A DNA stretch of 64,000 nt from Paraburkholderia phytofirmans PsJN (lineage in GTDB: Bacteria; Pseudomonadota; Gammaproteobacteria; Burkholderiales; Burkholderiaceae): assembly GCF_000020125.1 (NCBI RefSeq), contig NC_010676.1, positions 558,001 to 622,000 of the forward strand, read 5' to 3'. Below are positions 8,062 through 15,968 of the stretch, in pieces (the first letter of the stretch is position 1; each line of letters begins with the position of its first letter). The notes beneath the pieces were generated by a model that saw only the letters and a program-made list of their open reading frames with translations, searched no databases and had not been told where the DNA came from. Position numbers and translations under genes: made by a program.

Positions 8062-8802
8062 ATGCGTACGATATCCACCCGCACAGCGTCGCTGCGCAAG
8101 CGTTTCTCTGTCACACGAATCATGGGCCTCGTCGTCGTTGCTCTGGGCGTCGTGGCCGCGCAGCACGTTGCGCACTCCGCTGAAGCCGCCACGAAGATTC
8201 CGGCGCCCGTACAGGACGAAAAAGCCGCTGCGACGCATAGCGAAACCGCGGTGTTCGCCGGCGGTTGCTTCTGGGGCGTGCAAGGCGTGTTCGAACATGT
8301 GCGCGGCGTGAAGCAGGTTGCCTCGGGTTATACCGGCGGCGCGGCATCCACGGCGCAATACGAACCCGTCAGCGAGGGCGATACGGGACACGCGGAGTCG
8401 GTGCAGATCACCTACGATCCGACGCAGATCACGTATGGTCGCTTGCTGCAGATATTCTTTTCGGTCGCGCACAATCCTACCGAGTTGGACTATCAGGGCC
8501 CCGACCACGGCACGCAATACCGCTCGGCGATTTTTCCGGTGAATGCGGTGCAGCGCGGCATCGCGCAATCGTATATTGCTCAGCTCGATAGCGCTCATGT
8601 GTTCTCGGCGAAAGTCGTGACTCGCGTCGAAGACTTCAAGGGCTTTTATCCGGCGGAGAGTTATCACCAGAACTTCCTCGCGCTGCATCCGGACTATCCG
8701 TACATCGCGATCAACGATCTGCCGAAAGTGAGCGATCTGAAGCGGATGTTCCCGGATCTGTATCGCAACGATCCGGTGTTGTTTGCGACGGCGTCGCGAT
8801 AG
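8062..8802 (+). CDS. msrA: Peptide-methionine (S)-S-oxide reductase with export signal
   Basis: 246 residues from the ATG at 8062 (AAGGA 6 nt ahead). Residues 1-42 form a signal sequence or anchor (basic start, MGLVVVALGVVAA, HSAEA), so the enzyme should act in the periplasm. The catalytic motif GCFWG places the nucleophile at Cys69; family hallmarks GYTGG, GHAESV, DHGTQYRS and YHQ are all present. MsrA reduces methionine sulfoxide in proteins and needs a reductant, which the upstream dipZ would supply across the inner membrane. Genes in this order make an envelope methionine repair unit. Confidence 0.93.
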   Translation: MRTISTRTASLRKRFSVTRIMGLVVVALGVVAAQHVAHSAEAATKIPAPVQDEKAAATHSETAVFAGGCFWGVQGVFEHVRGVKQVASGYTGGAASTAQYEPVSEGDTGHAESVQITYDPTQITYGRLLQIFFSVAHNPTELDYQGPDHGTQYRSAIFPVNAVQRGIAQSYIAQLDSAHVFSAKVVTRVEDFKGFYPAESYHQNFLALHPDYPYIAINDLPKVSDLKRMFPDLYRNDPVLFATASR

Positions 8803-8889
8803 GACGTGGGGCGGTGCGCCGCTGCCGTCGCGACTGTGGCCGCTGTCGTGACCGCTCGCGGCGCGTCGCGACGGATTGGCTGGTAGCGG

Positions 8890-9175
8890 CGCGTGAGTCG
8901 ACACGCGCACGGGTCGTACTTGCTCGATGGTGCGGCCGTCTTCCCGGCGGGGTATAGCGGTCGGCTGCGCTGAAGTGGCGGTCGTCGTGCGACAGCAGGA
9001 TCAGCGGTTTGGCTTGCCGCTTCAGGTCCGGCAGGATCTCTCTATAAACCCGGCGTAAAGCCGGGTGCTGGTCGGCGGTCCAAACGGCCGAGCAGTGCCG
9101 CAGTCTCGACGCCCGTGTGGTGGCGAGCATCAGCGGCGCCGTTCGCGCAGCGTGGCGACGATGGCCTGTCTTCGG
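8890..9175 (-). pseudogene. Remnant of a SyrD/PvdE-type cyclic peptide ABC exporter (C-terminal end of the ATPase domain)
   Basis: Reading the minus strand gives, in order but in different frames, RQAIVATLRERRPLML, then VWTADQHPALRRVYREILPD, LKRQAKPLILLSHDDRHFSA and ADRY, then after a frame change EDGRTIEQVRPV. These match the ends of cyclic-peptide exporters (DEWAADQDPxFRRxFY, LLPxLKRxGKT, SHDDRYF, ADR, LEDGR). The Walker B region is disrupted by an extra segment, one residue of RRVFY is missing, and a frameshift falls near 8945-8955. No start, membrane domain or Walker A remains. Such exporters accompany NRPS siderophore clusters, so this is probably the scar of a lost cluster. Confidence 0.6.
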
Positions 9176-10494
9176 TCAGGGCAACTTCGTCATACTCATC
9201 TTTGCGGTAATATTCTGCCGCGATTTTATTAGTACACGAGAGCAATTTAGTCGGTGGTTTCGTTAGCTGGAAGAGCCGGTGGGCCCTGCGAAAAGACAAT
9301 GTAATTCGCGATGCGAAGTAAGAGCGAGATATCGAGAGTTGAAATTTTCAGGGCCTGTCTGTTCGCTGGAGCAAGTTGATTTTCTCGTAAAAAGGATGCG
9401 ACACCATTTTTTGCGTTGCATTGGAATTGTCCGATATCGTCCGGATAAGCAAGAGGCGCTCTCGTGCACATTTGTACTACCAATATAAAAATTGCACGAG
9501 CGATGATCCAGTCCGGGAAAACGCAGCTAATCTACTGACAAATCAAAGAATTACGTTTTCTCGCGGACCGTGAGGAAGAGCTTTTCCATTCCATTCAATT
9601 TGGAAAGACTCTGGAAGGATGCTACCGGAATTTCTTGTAATTATCACTTATCGCCCCTCAAATGCCCACGTTACGCGGATGAAACGTTTATAATTCGTCT
9701 GCCAAAAGCTTCTGTAACTAATACCGGACAGATCGGTCGGGCGCTGACGGGCTGTAACTGTTACGCCCACGATTGCTGCACTGCGATAGCGGCTGTCCGC
9801 GCGCAAAGCGAATTGGCGAATCAACTGTTTTTTTGGCTTCCGAACCCGACTTACGCAACGAGGGCGACCTCGATCACTGGCGAGTCGACGGGTTCACATC
9901 AATGAGTGACTGTCAACGGTGAACGAAAAAAACTCGGATTAATTTTTCGTCATCCTGAATTTTTTAAGTCGCGCATATTGGTGCGAAATTTGTTTATCAA
10001 ACTGAGGTGCACTGGCCTGTCAGTGTGAGCCTCGCCAGATGTTCGAGTCGCGTCAGCGGCGTGCATTAACTCCTTGTGACGTTTTCCCGGTCTTGCGATC
10101 GGCAGGATTCTTCATGCCGGCGTTGACTGAATCTTTTCACGCAATCGGTGCGTGTTGCGCTCGATCGCTGTGGAGGATATCGATGTAGTCATTGTTTGCG
10201 ATTGTCGAACGATCACGGCGCAATGAAATAGTAAGCATGACGTAATAAATAGAATGTTCGCCCGACGCCGGGAAAACATTTCGCCTACACCGCTGGTCGG
10301 TGAAAAGTCGGGATGCGAGCGGAAGGCAGCGCGTCCACCACCGGATAGCGGCACATCAAGGCTTCATCAGCAATGAACGCGGTCAGCGCGTTCTCAGGTT
10401 CACCTCTCTCTGGACTCAATAACGTCAAGGCGGGACGACTGATCGATCTTGCTGAATTTTCGGGGACAACCTGCTTTAGCGAAACATACGGACA
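9176..10494. other. AT-richer gene-poor stretch upstream of the glycoside hydrolase-like gene
   Basis: About 1.3 kb with visibly lower GC than its surroundings, especially 9190-10000 and 10190-10260. Open frames on both strands (for example 9570-9905 plus) lack ribosome sites, recognisable domains and normal codon use. It must contain the promoter of the gene starting at 10495, and may also be worn-down acquired DNA continuous with the exporter remnant before it. No terminal repeats or transposase fragments were seen. Confidence 0.5.
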
Positions 10495-12741
10495 ATGACG
10501 AGATACTTGAAACTATTGGGCGTTGCATCAGCAACGGTGTTGGCATCGTTTGCCGCGGAAAGCGCGCAGGCTCAGGCAAGCACCATCACGGTCTCAGGAC
10601 AGCAATACAAGCTGTGCGCGCAGGAGAATGGCAAATGCTCATTCCTCGGAACTGGCTCGGTGGTGTTTGGTGCGGTTCCGCCCACATCGCCGTCGGTGAT
10701 GTTGACCGCGCCGCGTACGTTCAGCAATGGCGTCGGCTGTTATGTCGGCGCAGTCTCGCAGTCGGACCCCGCATACGGGTACGGCAAGTCTTGTTGGGTT
10801 AAAGCGGTTGCCGCAACGCCGACCCCGACACCCACTCCGACGCCAACGCCGACACCAACGCCGACCCCAACGCCAACGCCGACTCCGACTCCGACTCCGA
10901 CGCCGACGCCGACTCCCACGCCGACTCCCACGCCGACTCCGACTCCGTCCCCCACGCCGGGCAATGCGACCATGTCGTGCAGCACGCCGACGCAAACAGC
11001 GGGCGGAACCGCGAACGGCGTGATCAGCGCCGACACGCCGACCACCGACGGCCTGCGCGTGTTCCAGAACAACGCCCCGTTCAAACTGGCGATTACGACG
11101 AACGCGCCGAGTGCGGACACCGTCGTCTGGTCCGTCGCGGATTCCAATGGCGCGATCAAGACGCAAGGCAGTTTTGCGGTCAAGGCCGGCGTACAAACCA
11201 GCACGATTCCGTGTACGTCGACGTGGTCCGGCTATGGTGCACTCACCGCCACTCTGCGTTCGAATGGCGGCACGTTGCCGAGAAGCGGCACGCGTCCGGT
11301 CGGCATCGCGACGTTCGGTGTGTTGCCGAACCTCAGTTCGGTTCTGGGCACCGTGACGTATGCGCACCAGGATCAGCACCGCTTCGGTATGCAGGGCTTC
11401 AACGGCAATATCGCCGCCTTGCACGCGCTGGGTATCTCGTGGACGATCGACGATCGTCAGGTATCGGCCATGGAACCGAACGGCCCGAATACGTACACGC
11501 CGAACGTGAACGACCTCGATCCGTTCTACAAGGCCAATCCTGATCAGATGCGTATCGTGCGTCTGGACGGACTGCCGGCGTGGGACTCGAAGACCGGCCA
11601 GTTCAACGACAGCTATTACGCACCGTCGAACATGCCTGAGTTCCAGACCTTCATGAGCAAGGTCGGCACCGATACGAGCCTGATCCGCGCTGCCAACTAC
11701 CCGAATCAGCAGAAGAACTACTATCAGGTAACGTGGGAACCGAGCCTCGGTTGGGCGGATAGCGACGCGAATTTCGTCGCCATGTACAAAGCTGCTTACG
11801 AAGGCATTCACTCGACCGATCCGAATGCGGTCGTGATGGGCACCGGCAATCCGTTCGCTTCCAATTGCGATACCTGTACGACGGGCTATCTGCAGAAGTT
11901 CGGCGCGCTCGGCCTGTGGAATTACATCGATGCGGTGGCCACGCACGGCTACTGGAATGCGGGCACGTACCCGGCTCATCCGCCTGAGCTGCAGGATTCC
12001 GATCCGAGCACGGCGAACCAGGCCAACGCGCTCGACAACCAGATGGCGCAACTGCGTTCGGTCATGCAGGCCGGCAAGCCGAACATGAAGCTCTTCTTCA
12101 CGGAAGCGGGCGTGAGCTACGACCCGGGCCTCAACTACGGTCCGAATGTGCCGTCGCAGAACCAGTTGTTCGCACATGCTGCAGTCGGCGTGCGGGCACA
12201 CATCATCGTGCTTGGCGGCGGTGCTCAGGTCACGACGCTGTTCTACGGTCCGGACTATCCGGGCGAAGTGGGCTACGGCTCGTTCTTCGATCTGAACGAT
12301 GCACAAGGCGCATTCGGTGCATCGAACCTGTCGCCGAAGCCTGAAGCGATGGCCTTCGCAACGATGACGCGGGTTCTCGACGGCACGAATACGCTGGGCC
12401 GGATCAAGAGCGCGCCCGCGGGAGTCTTTGCGTATGGGTTCCAGCAACTGGGCAACGGCAAGGTCGTGACCGCCGCGTGGACGCACAGCAATGCTCAGTG
12501 GCCGGCGAGCAACGGCACGTATAGCCAGACCTATTCCACCAGCTATTCGCTTCAGGTCGACAATGCCGGCACGTCGGGCAATGTGACGAAGATCGACGGC
12601 TACGGCAATGTCAGCACGGTGGCGTATACCAACGGTCAGGTCGCGCTGACGCTCACTGAAGTGCCGCAGTACATCGTGTCGAACAACGCTACGGTTGCCA
12701 AGGCCAATGCGACTGTTCCGCTCGGTTACACCGGCCAGTAA
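10495..12741 (+). CDS. Secreted glycoside hydrolase-like protein with a (Thr-Pro) linker
   Basis: 748 residues. A Sec signal ends near AESAQAQA (residues 20-28). A small N-terminal domain with cysteines in KLCAQENGKCSF, GVGCYVG and KSCWV follows, then a Thr-Pro linker (residues 108-155) and a large C-terminal region. The latter starts with a beta-sandwich segment and continues as a probable (beta/alpha)8 barrel: RFGMQGFNGNIAALHALGIS, then VTWEPSLGW (Glu415) and LFFTEAGVSY (Glu537). The two glutamates, about 120 residues apart, fit acid/base and nucleophile of clan GH-A enzymes such as GH39 or GH5. Substrate unknown; an extracellular polysaccharide is likely. A hairpin terminator follows. Confidence 0.6.
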   Translation: MTRYLKLLGVASATVLASFAAESAQAQASTITVSGQQYKLCAQENGKCSFLGTGSVVFGAVPPTSPSVMLTAPRTFSNGVGCYVGAVSQSDPAYGYGKSCWVKAVAATPTPTPTPTPTPTPTPTPTPTPTPTPTPTPTPTPTPTPTPTPTPSPTPGNATMSCSTPTQTAGGTANGVISADTPTTDGLRVFQNNAPFKLAITTNAPSADTVVWSVADSNGAIKTQGSFAVKAGVQTSTIPCTSTWSGYGALTATLRSNGGTLPRSGTRPVGIATFGVLPNLSSVLGTVTYAHQDQHRFGMQGFNGNIAALHALGISWTIDDRQVSAMEPNGPNTYTPNVNDLDPFYKANPDQMRIVRLDGLPAWDSKTGQFNDSYYAPSNMPEFQTFMSKVGTDTSLIRAANYPNQQKNYYQVTWEPSLGWADSDANFVAMYKAAYEGIHSTDPNAVVMGTGNPFASNCDTCTTGYLQKFGALGLWNYIDAVATHGYWNAGTYPAHPPELQDSDPSTANQANALDNQMAQLRSVMQAGKPNMKLFFTEAGVSYDPGLNYGPNVPSQNQLFAHAAVGVRAHIIVLGGGAQVTTLFYGPDYPGEVGYGSFFDLNDAQGAFGASNLSPKPEAMAFATMTRVLDGTNTLGRIKSAPAGVFAYGFQQLGNGKVVTAAWTHSNAQWPASNGTYSQTYSTSYSLQVDNAGTSGNVTKIDGYGNVSTVAYTNGQVALTLTEVPQYIVSNNATVAKANATVPLGYTGQ
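10816..10959 (+). repeat. Hexanucleotide repeat tract coding for 24 Thr-Pro units
   Basis: Twenty-four consecutive 6-bp units of the form ACN CCN, one of them a Ser-Pro variant near the end. Third positions vary (ACG, ACT, ACC, ACA with CCG, CCC, CCA, CCT), so the tract is not a pure microsatellite. Slippage by whole units would change linker length without breaking the frame. Confidence 0.9.
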
Positions 12742-12777
12742 CTGGCTCGATAGGCGGTTCAACCACCGCTGAAAAAG

Positions 12778-12814
12778 ATCGACGCGCCGCCGATATGAAA
12801 AGCGGCGCGTCGAT
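12778..12814. terminator. Strong convergent hairpin between the glycoside hydrolase-like gene and the frameshifted gene
   Basis: A perfect 13-bp stem, ATCGACGCGCCGC at 12778-12790 with its inverse at 12802-12814 and an 11-nt loop. The minus strand continues into CTTTTTC, so it should terminate the minus-strand gene ending at 12962; the same stem lies 37 nt past the stop of the plus-strand gene and may serve both. Confidence 0.7.
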
Positions 12815-12961
12815 TACGCATTCATGGTCACGTTGATAACGGTACGTTGTAGCGCATTGTGCGCCGACCACGATCGCATGCATGAAATCCGCCCGCACTC
12901 GCGGCGAGTAAAGAGGGGGAGAGCGGCCCGCACCGCGACGTCCTCCGCCGTTCGCAACGCT

Positions 12962-13704
12962 CTACCGTTGCGCGTTCAAAACTTCGACACCCTTATCCGT
13001 AAAGAACGCGAGCCCTGCTCCGAGCATCGCGTATTGGCTCTTGATCACCGGCATATCATGCGGAACGACATCGCGTAGCGCCGCAAGATACTTTGGCGTG
13101 AAGATGCGATTCCAGTTGGCGGCAAGCTGACTCGCCGAATCTATCATTTCGTGATGCGTCGCGCTCCAGTTCACCCGCAACGGGAAGTGAACAAAGCGCG
13201 CGGCCTGCTTCGGGTCGCCCTTCAATGCGGCGAAATAGAAGCCTTGAGCGCGTGCTTCGAATGCGTCATCCGTTTCGTTGGTGATCATCCCGTAGCGGTG
13301 TCCTGTATTCGCGTCCGCGAACGACATGCCTTCGAGATTGAAACTGACCGGCAAAGTCTTCCCGCCGCCGTTCCAACTGCCGGCAAGTCCCACGCTATTG
13401 GAAAAATCGAGCGGCTGGTCGCCGTTCGATCCATTGCCGACGAAGTGCAAATCGAAAGTGCCATTCGCTTCCCGCAGTGTCAGAAGTAGAAGTAATGCCC
13501 TTTGCCTATCGCATTCCCGTGCAAAACGAGCGTCATACCGACCTTCGCTCCGCCGACCGTGCCAGAATAATCCACGCTGCTCGTGCTTTCGGACTGCGCG
13601 ATGGCAGCGTGATTCATGCCCGTCGACAATCCAGACACTACGGCAAGCATCGCGATCGTGCGTCTCCGGTTCAGGCCATGAAGGCGCAATCGAGGTGTGT
13701 TCAT
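12962..13704 (-). pseudogene. Exported protein of unknown function, interrupted by a frameshift
   Basis: Starts at MNTPRLRLHGLNRRRTIAML, a signal peptide ending near AAIAQ. The frame then reads YSGTVGGAKVGMTLVLHG and KGHYFYF before a stop at about 13480. A second frame picks up at once with TLREANGTFDLHFVGNGS and runs to 12962 (KSQYAMLGAGLAFFTDKG). The two halves read as one protein joined near 13480-13500, where a stretch between the HYFY strand and the REANGTFDLHF strand also seems missing. It is either a real pseudogene or a sequencing error plus deletion. No named domain recognised. Confidence 0.6.
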
Positions 13705-13954
13705 GCGACATCCTGTTTTGGGAAGCGAAGAGGCTAGCATGAACGGCGCGGCTCGAAAATCGCGTCCGGGCGCTCCGCATCAAAGTGGCTGCGCTACGTT
13801 CGCGGATGAACGCCATTCACGTTTCATCGACCCATTTGCCGGCCATAAACTCCAACGCTACGTGACAGTCAACTGAAATCGACGCGGCATTCGCGCAACC
13901 GGCGCACTCCGGACATGGCATATTGGCGAAGCCAGTCATCAACAGGAGCACTCC

Positions 13955-14629
13955 ATGCGAATCCAGACCTCTTTCCTCTTCGATCTCGACGGGACGCTGG
14001 TCGACAGCGTCTACCAGCACGTGCTGGCCTGGAAAGAAGCGCTCGACAGCGAAGGCATTCCCTTGTCGGTCTGGCGAATTCACCGCAAGATCGGCATGAG
14101 CGGCGGGCTCTTCACCAATCAGCTTTTGCGGGAAACGCACGGCGAGATCAACGCCGACCGGGTCGAGCGTCTCCGTCAAGCTCACGCCGCAGCCTATCAG
14201 CGGTTGCGCGCACAGGTGTGTCCGCTGCCGGGCGCGCGTGCGCTGCTCGACGCGCTGACGCAAGCCGGAACGCCTTGGGCCGTGGCGACGAGCGGCCGCA
14301 TGGAGACGGCGGCGCTCAATCTGGAGGCCCTCGGGGTCGATCCGGCGAAGGCCGTGGTCGTCACGCGCGACGACGTCAAATATGCAAAGCCGGATCCGGA
14401 TCTGTTCATCGCCGCCGCCGGGCGGCTCGGCGTACCGGTCGAACACACGGTGGTGGTCGGCGACAGCATCTGGGACATGCTCGCGGCGCGGCGCTGCCGG
14501 GCGCTGGGCGTGGGTTTGCTGTCGGGCGGATACGGCACGGAGGAACTCGAGCGCGCCGGCGCGCTGCGGGTCTACGACGATCCGGCGGATCTGCTGGATC
14601 ATCTGGACGAGGTGGCGTCGCGCCCGTAA
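13955..14629 (+). CDS. HAD-superfamily phosphatase (phosphoglycolate phosphatase-like)
   Basis: 224 residues; ACAGGAG precedes the ATG at correct spacing. HAD motif I is FDLDGT (Asp10 nucleophile, Asp12), a helical cap follows, motif II is VATSGR, the motif III Lys is in YAKPDPDLF, and motif IV is VVGDSIWD. This subclass hydrolyses small phosphate esters such as phosphoglycolate, sugar phosphates or beta-phosphoglucomutase-type substrates. Substrate cannot be assigned. It appears monocistronic, flanked by a minus-strand pseudogene and a 350-bp gap. Confidence 0.88.
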   Translation: MRIQTSFLFDLDGTLVDSVYQHVLAWKEALDSEGIPLSVWRIHRKIGMSGGLFTNQLLRETHGEINADRVERLRQAHAAAYQRLRAQVCPLPGARALLDALTQAGTPWAVATSGRMETAALNLEALGVDPAKAVVVTRDDVKYAKPDPDLFIAAAGRLGVPVEHTVVVGDSIWDMLAARRCRALGVGLLSGGYGTEELERAGALRVYDDPADLLDHLDEVASRP

Positions 14630-14981
14630 AAGGCGGCCCTTGATCGCGGATCGCCCAGAACGCATAAGCGCCGCCGTTGATCGCCGCGGCGACTTCGCGC
14701 GATCGATGCCAAGGCCCTGTACTATATTGTTCAGCGGAAAACCGCCTTGGCGACCGGCGTGAGAGAATCCTGCAAGGCGTGCCGGAATGTTCCATATGCG
14801 AACATGCGGGAACCGGAAGCGGCAAAGTATGGCCCGGCCATGAGACCGATGGCCGAGGCAGCGGGTCCCCATATGCTCGAGAGCCGCCGCGCCGCATCGT
14901 GCCGTGCGGGTTGCTGTGACCTGCGGCCAGCGGTCTGCCGCGGTTGTCCTCCAGCGGGGGCGTGACGAACCACGTGAAAAT
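14630..14981. promoter_or_regulatory. Upstream region of the two-component pair
   Basis: 350 bp with no gene recognised. A short AT-rich block TACTATATTG near 14720 may be part of a promoter for the regulator-kinase operon. The interrupted symmetry TTCC-ATATGCGAACATGC-GGGAA near 14788-14812 is weak. Confidence 0.35.
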
Positions 14982-15944
14982 ATGAACAATTTTATTCGAC
15001 CACCTGTTTTCCATCCGTCGACGGTTGTCTTCGTGGATGACAACGACAGCTATCTCGACGCGCTGCGGCGATTCTTTCCGGACAGCGCCACCAATCTGTT
15101 TTTTACGCGGCCGCAAACCGCGCTGGCCTTCATCCGTCAGCACGCCCGCAAGAATTCGCTCGAGTTCGCGCCGGCCTCGGCCTGTGTGAGCGAGACGGGT
15201 TTTGAGCGCTACATGGAAACCGCGGCGGAACGCGATATTCTGGCCCGCGGCTCCCGTTTCGCGGAAGTCGCGGCGGTGGTCGTGGATTTCGACATGCCGG
15301 GCATGAACGGCGTGGAATTCCTCTCGTCCATCTCCAACCTGCGCTGCGCAAAAGTGCTGCTGACCGGCGTCGCGGACGAAACCGTCGCGGTCAAAGCCTT
15401 CAATGCGGGAATCGTCGATTTATACCTGAGAAAGACCGATACCGACTCCGCCAACCGGCTGGCCCATTTCCTGAAGGATGCCAAGGCGAGGCACTGTTCG
15501 GAAGGCGGCTGGCTCGCGTTGGGCGAGAACGGCCTGACGTATTGCGACCCGCGAACGCGTAAAGTGATCGACGAGGTGGTGGCCGCGAACGGTATCGTCG
15601 AGTATTACTGGCGCCCGGAACAGGACGCCATTCTGATGTTCGATCGTGCCGGCAACCCGAGCGTTTTCGTCGCGTGGGCCGAGAACGACTGGATCTCGCA
15701 GGGCGAAATCGTCGCGGACGAGGACGGCCCGGCCGACCTTCTCAAGCAAATGGCGGTGCGCGAGGTGATGCCGATCTTCTGGCCGAACCTGGCCTATCGC
15801 TCCGGCATGACCGTCAGGACGCTGACCCCGCGCACTATTCCGGGCTGGGACGACGTGTTCTATTGCTGGACCCCGATCGACAAGGCCGACGTAGGCATGG
15901 ACCTGTTGACGTTCGCGCAATGGCGGAAGGACCGGACGCGCTAA
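14982..15944 (+). CDS. Response regulator with an uncharacterised C-terminal domain, LqsR/RqpR-like
   Basis: 320 residues from the ATG at 14982. The receiver carries Asp19-Asp20 in VVFVDDND, phosphoacceptor Asp102 in VDFDMPGMNG, Thr128 in LLTG and Lys151 in LRKTD. An insertion of roughly 35 residues separates beta-2 from beta-3 (about 55-92), which is unusual. The C-terminal half (from GLTYCDPRTRKVIDEVV) has no helix-turn-helix or known enzyme domain; it contains EYYWRPEQDAILMFD and FVAWAENDWIS strands. Regulators with a receiver plus an orphan output domain next to a multi-TM kinase occur in LqsR-type alpha-hydroxyketone signalling. The pairing with the kinase 24 nt downstream is secure; the quorum-sensing link is inference. 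Confidence 0.7.
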   Translation: MNNFIRPPVFHPSTVVFVDDNDSYLDALRRFFPDSATNLFFTRPQTALAFIRQHARKNSLEFAPASACVSETGFERYMETAAERDILARGSRFAEVAAVVVDFDMPGMNGVEFLSSISNLRCAKVLLTGVADETVAVKAFNAGIVDLYLRKTDTDSANRLAHFLKDAKARHCSEGGWLALGENGLTYCDPRTRKVIDEVVAANGIVEYYWRPEQDAILMFDRAGNPSVFVAWAENDWISQGEIVADEDGPADLLKQMAVREVMPIFWPNLAYRSGMTVRTLTPRTIPGWDDVFYCWTPIDKADVGMDLLTFAQWRKDRTR

Positions 15945-15968
15945 AAGTCTGCCGCGACGTCAAGCCAA

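Noticed and set aside
9048..9066. ACCCGGC-GTAAA-GCCGGGT hairpin as a terminator
   Set aside because: No T-run on either strand, and it falls inside the exporter remnant where it coincides with former coding sequence.
9570..9905. A 111-codon frame in the AT-rich stretch
   Set aside because: No convincing ribosome site, no domain, and no sign of coding periodicity beyond chance.
10639..12762. A 707-codon open frame antisense to the glycoside hydrolase-like gene
   Set aside because: It arises from third-position GC bias; the protein is Arg/His-rich without domains and has no ribosome site, while the sense frame has a signal peptide and folded domains.
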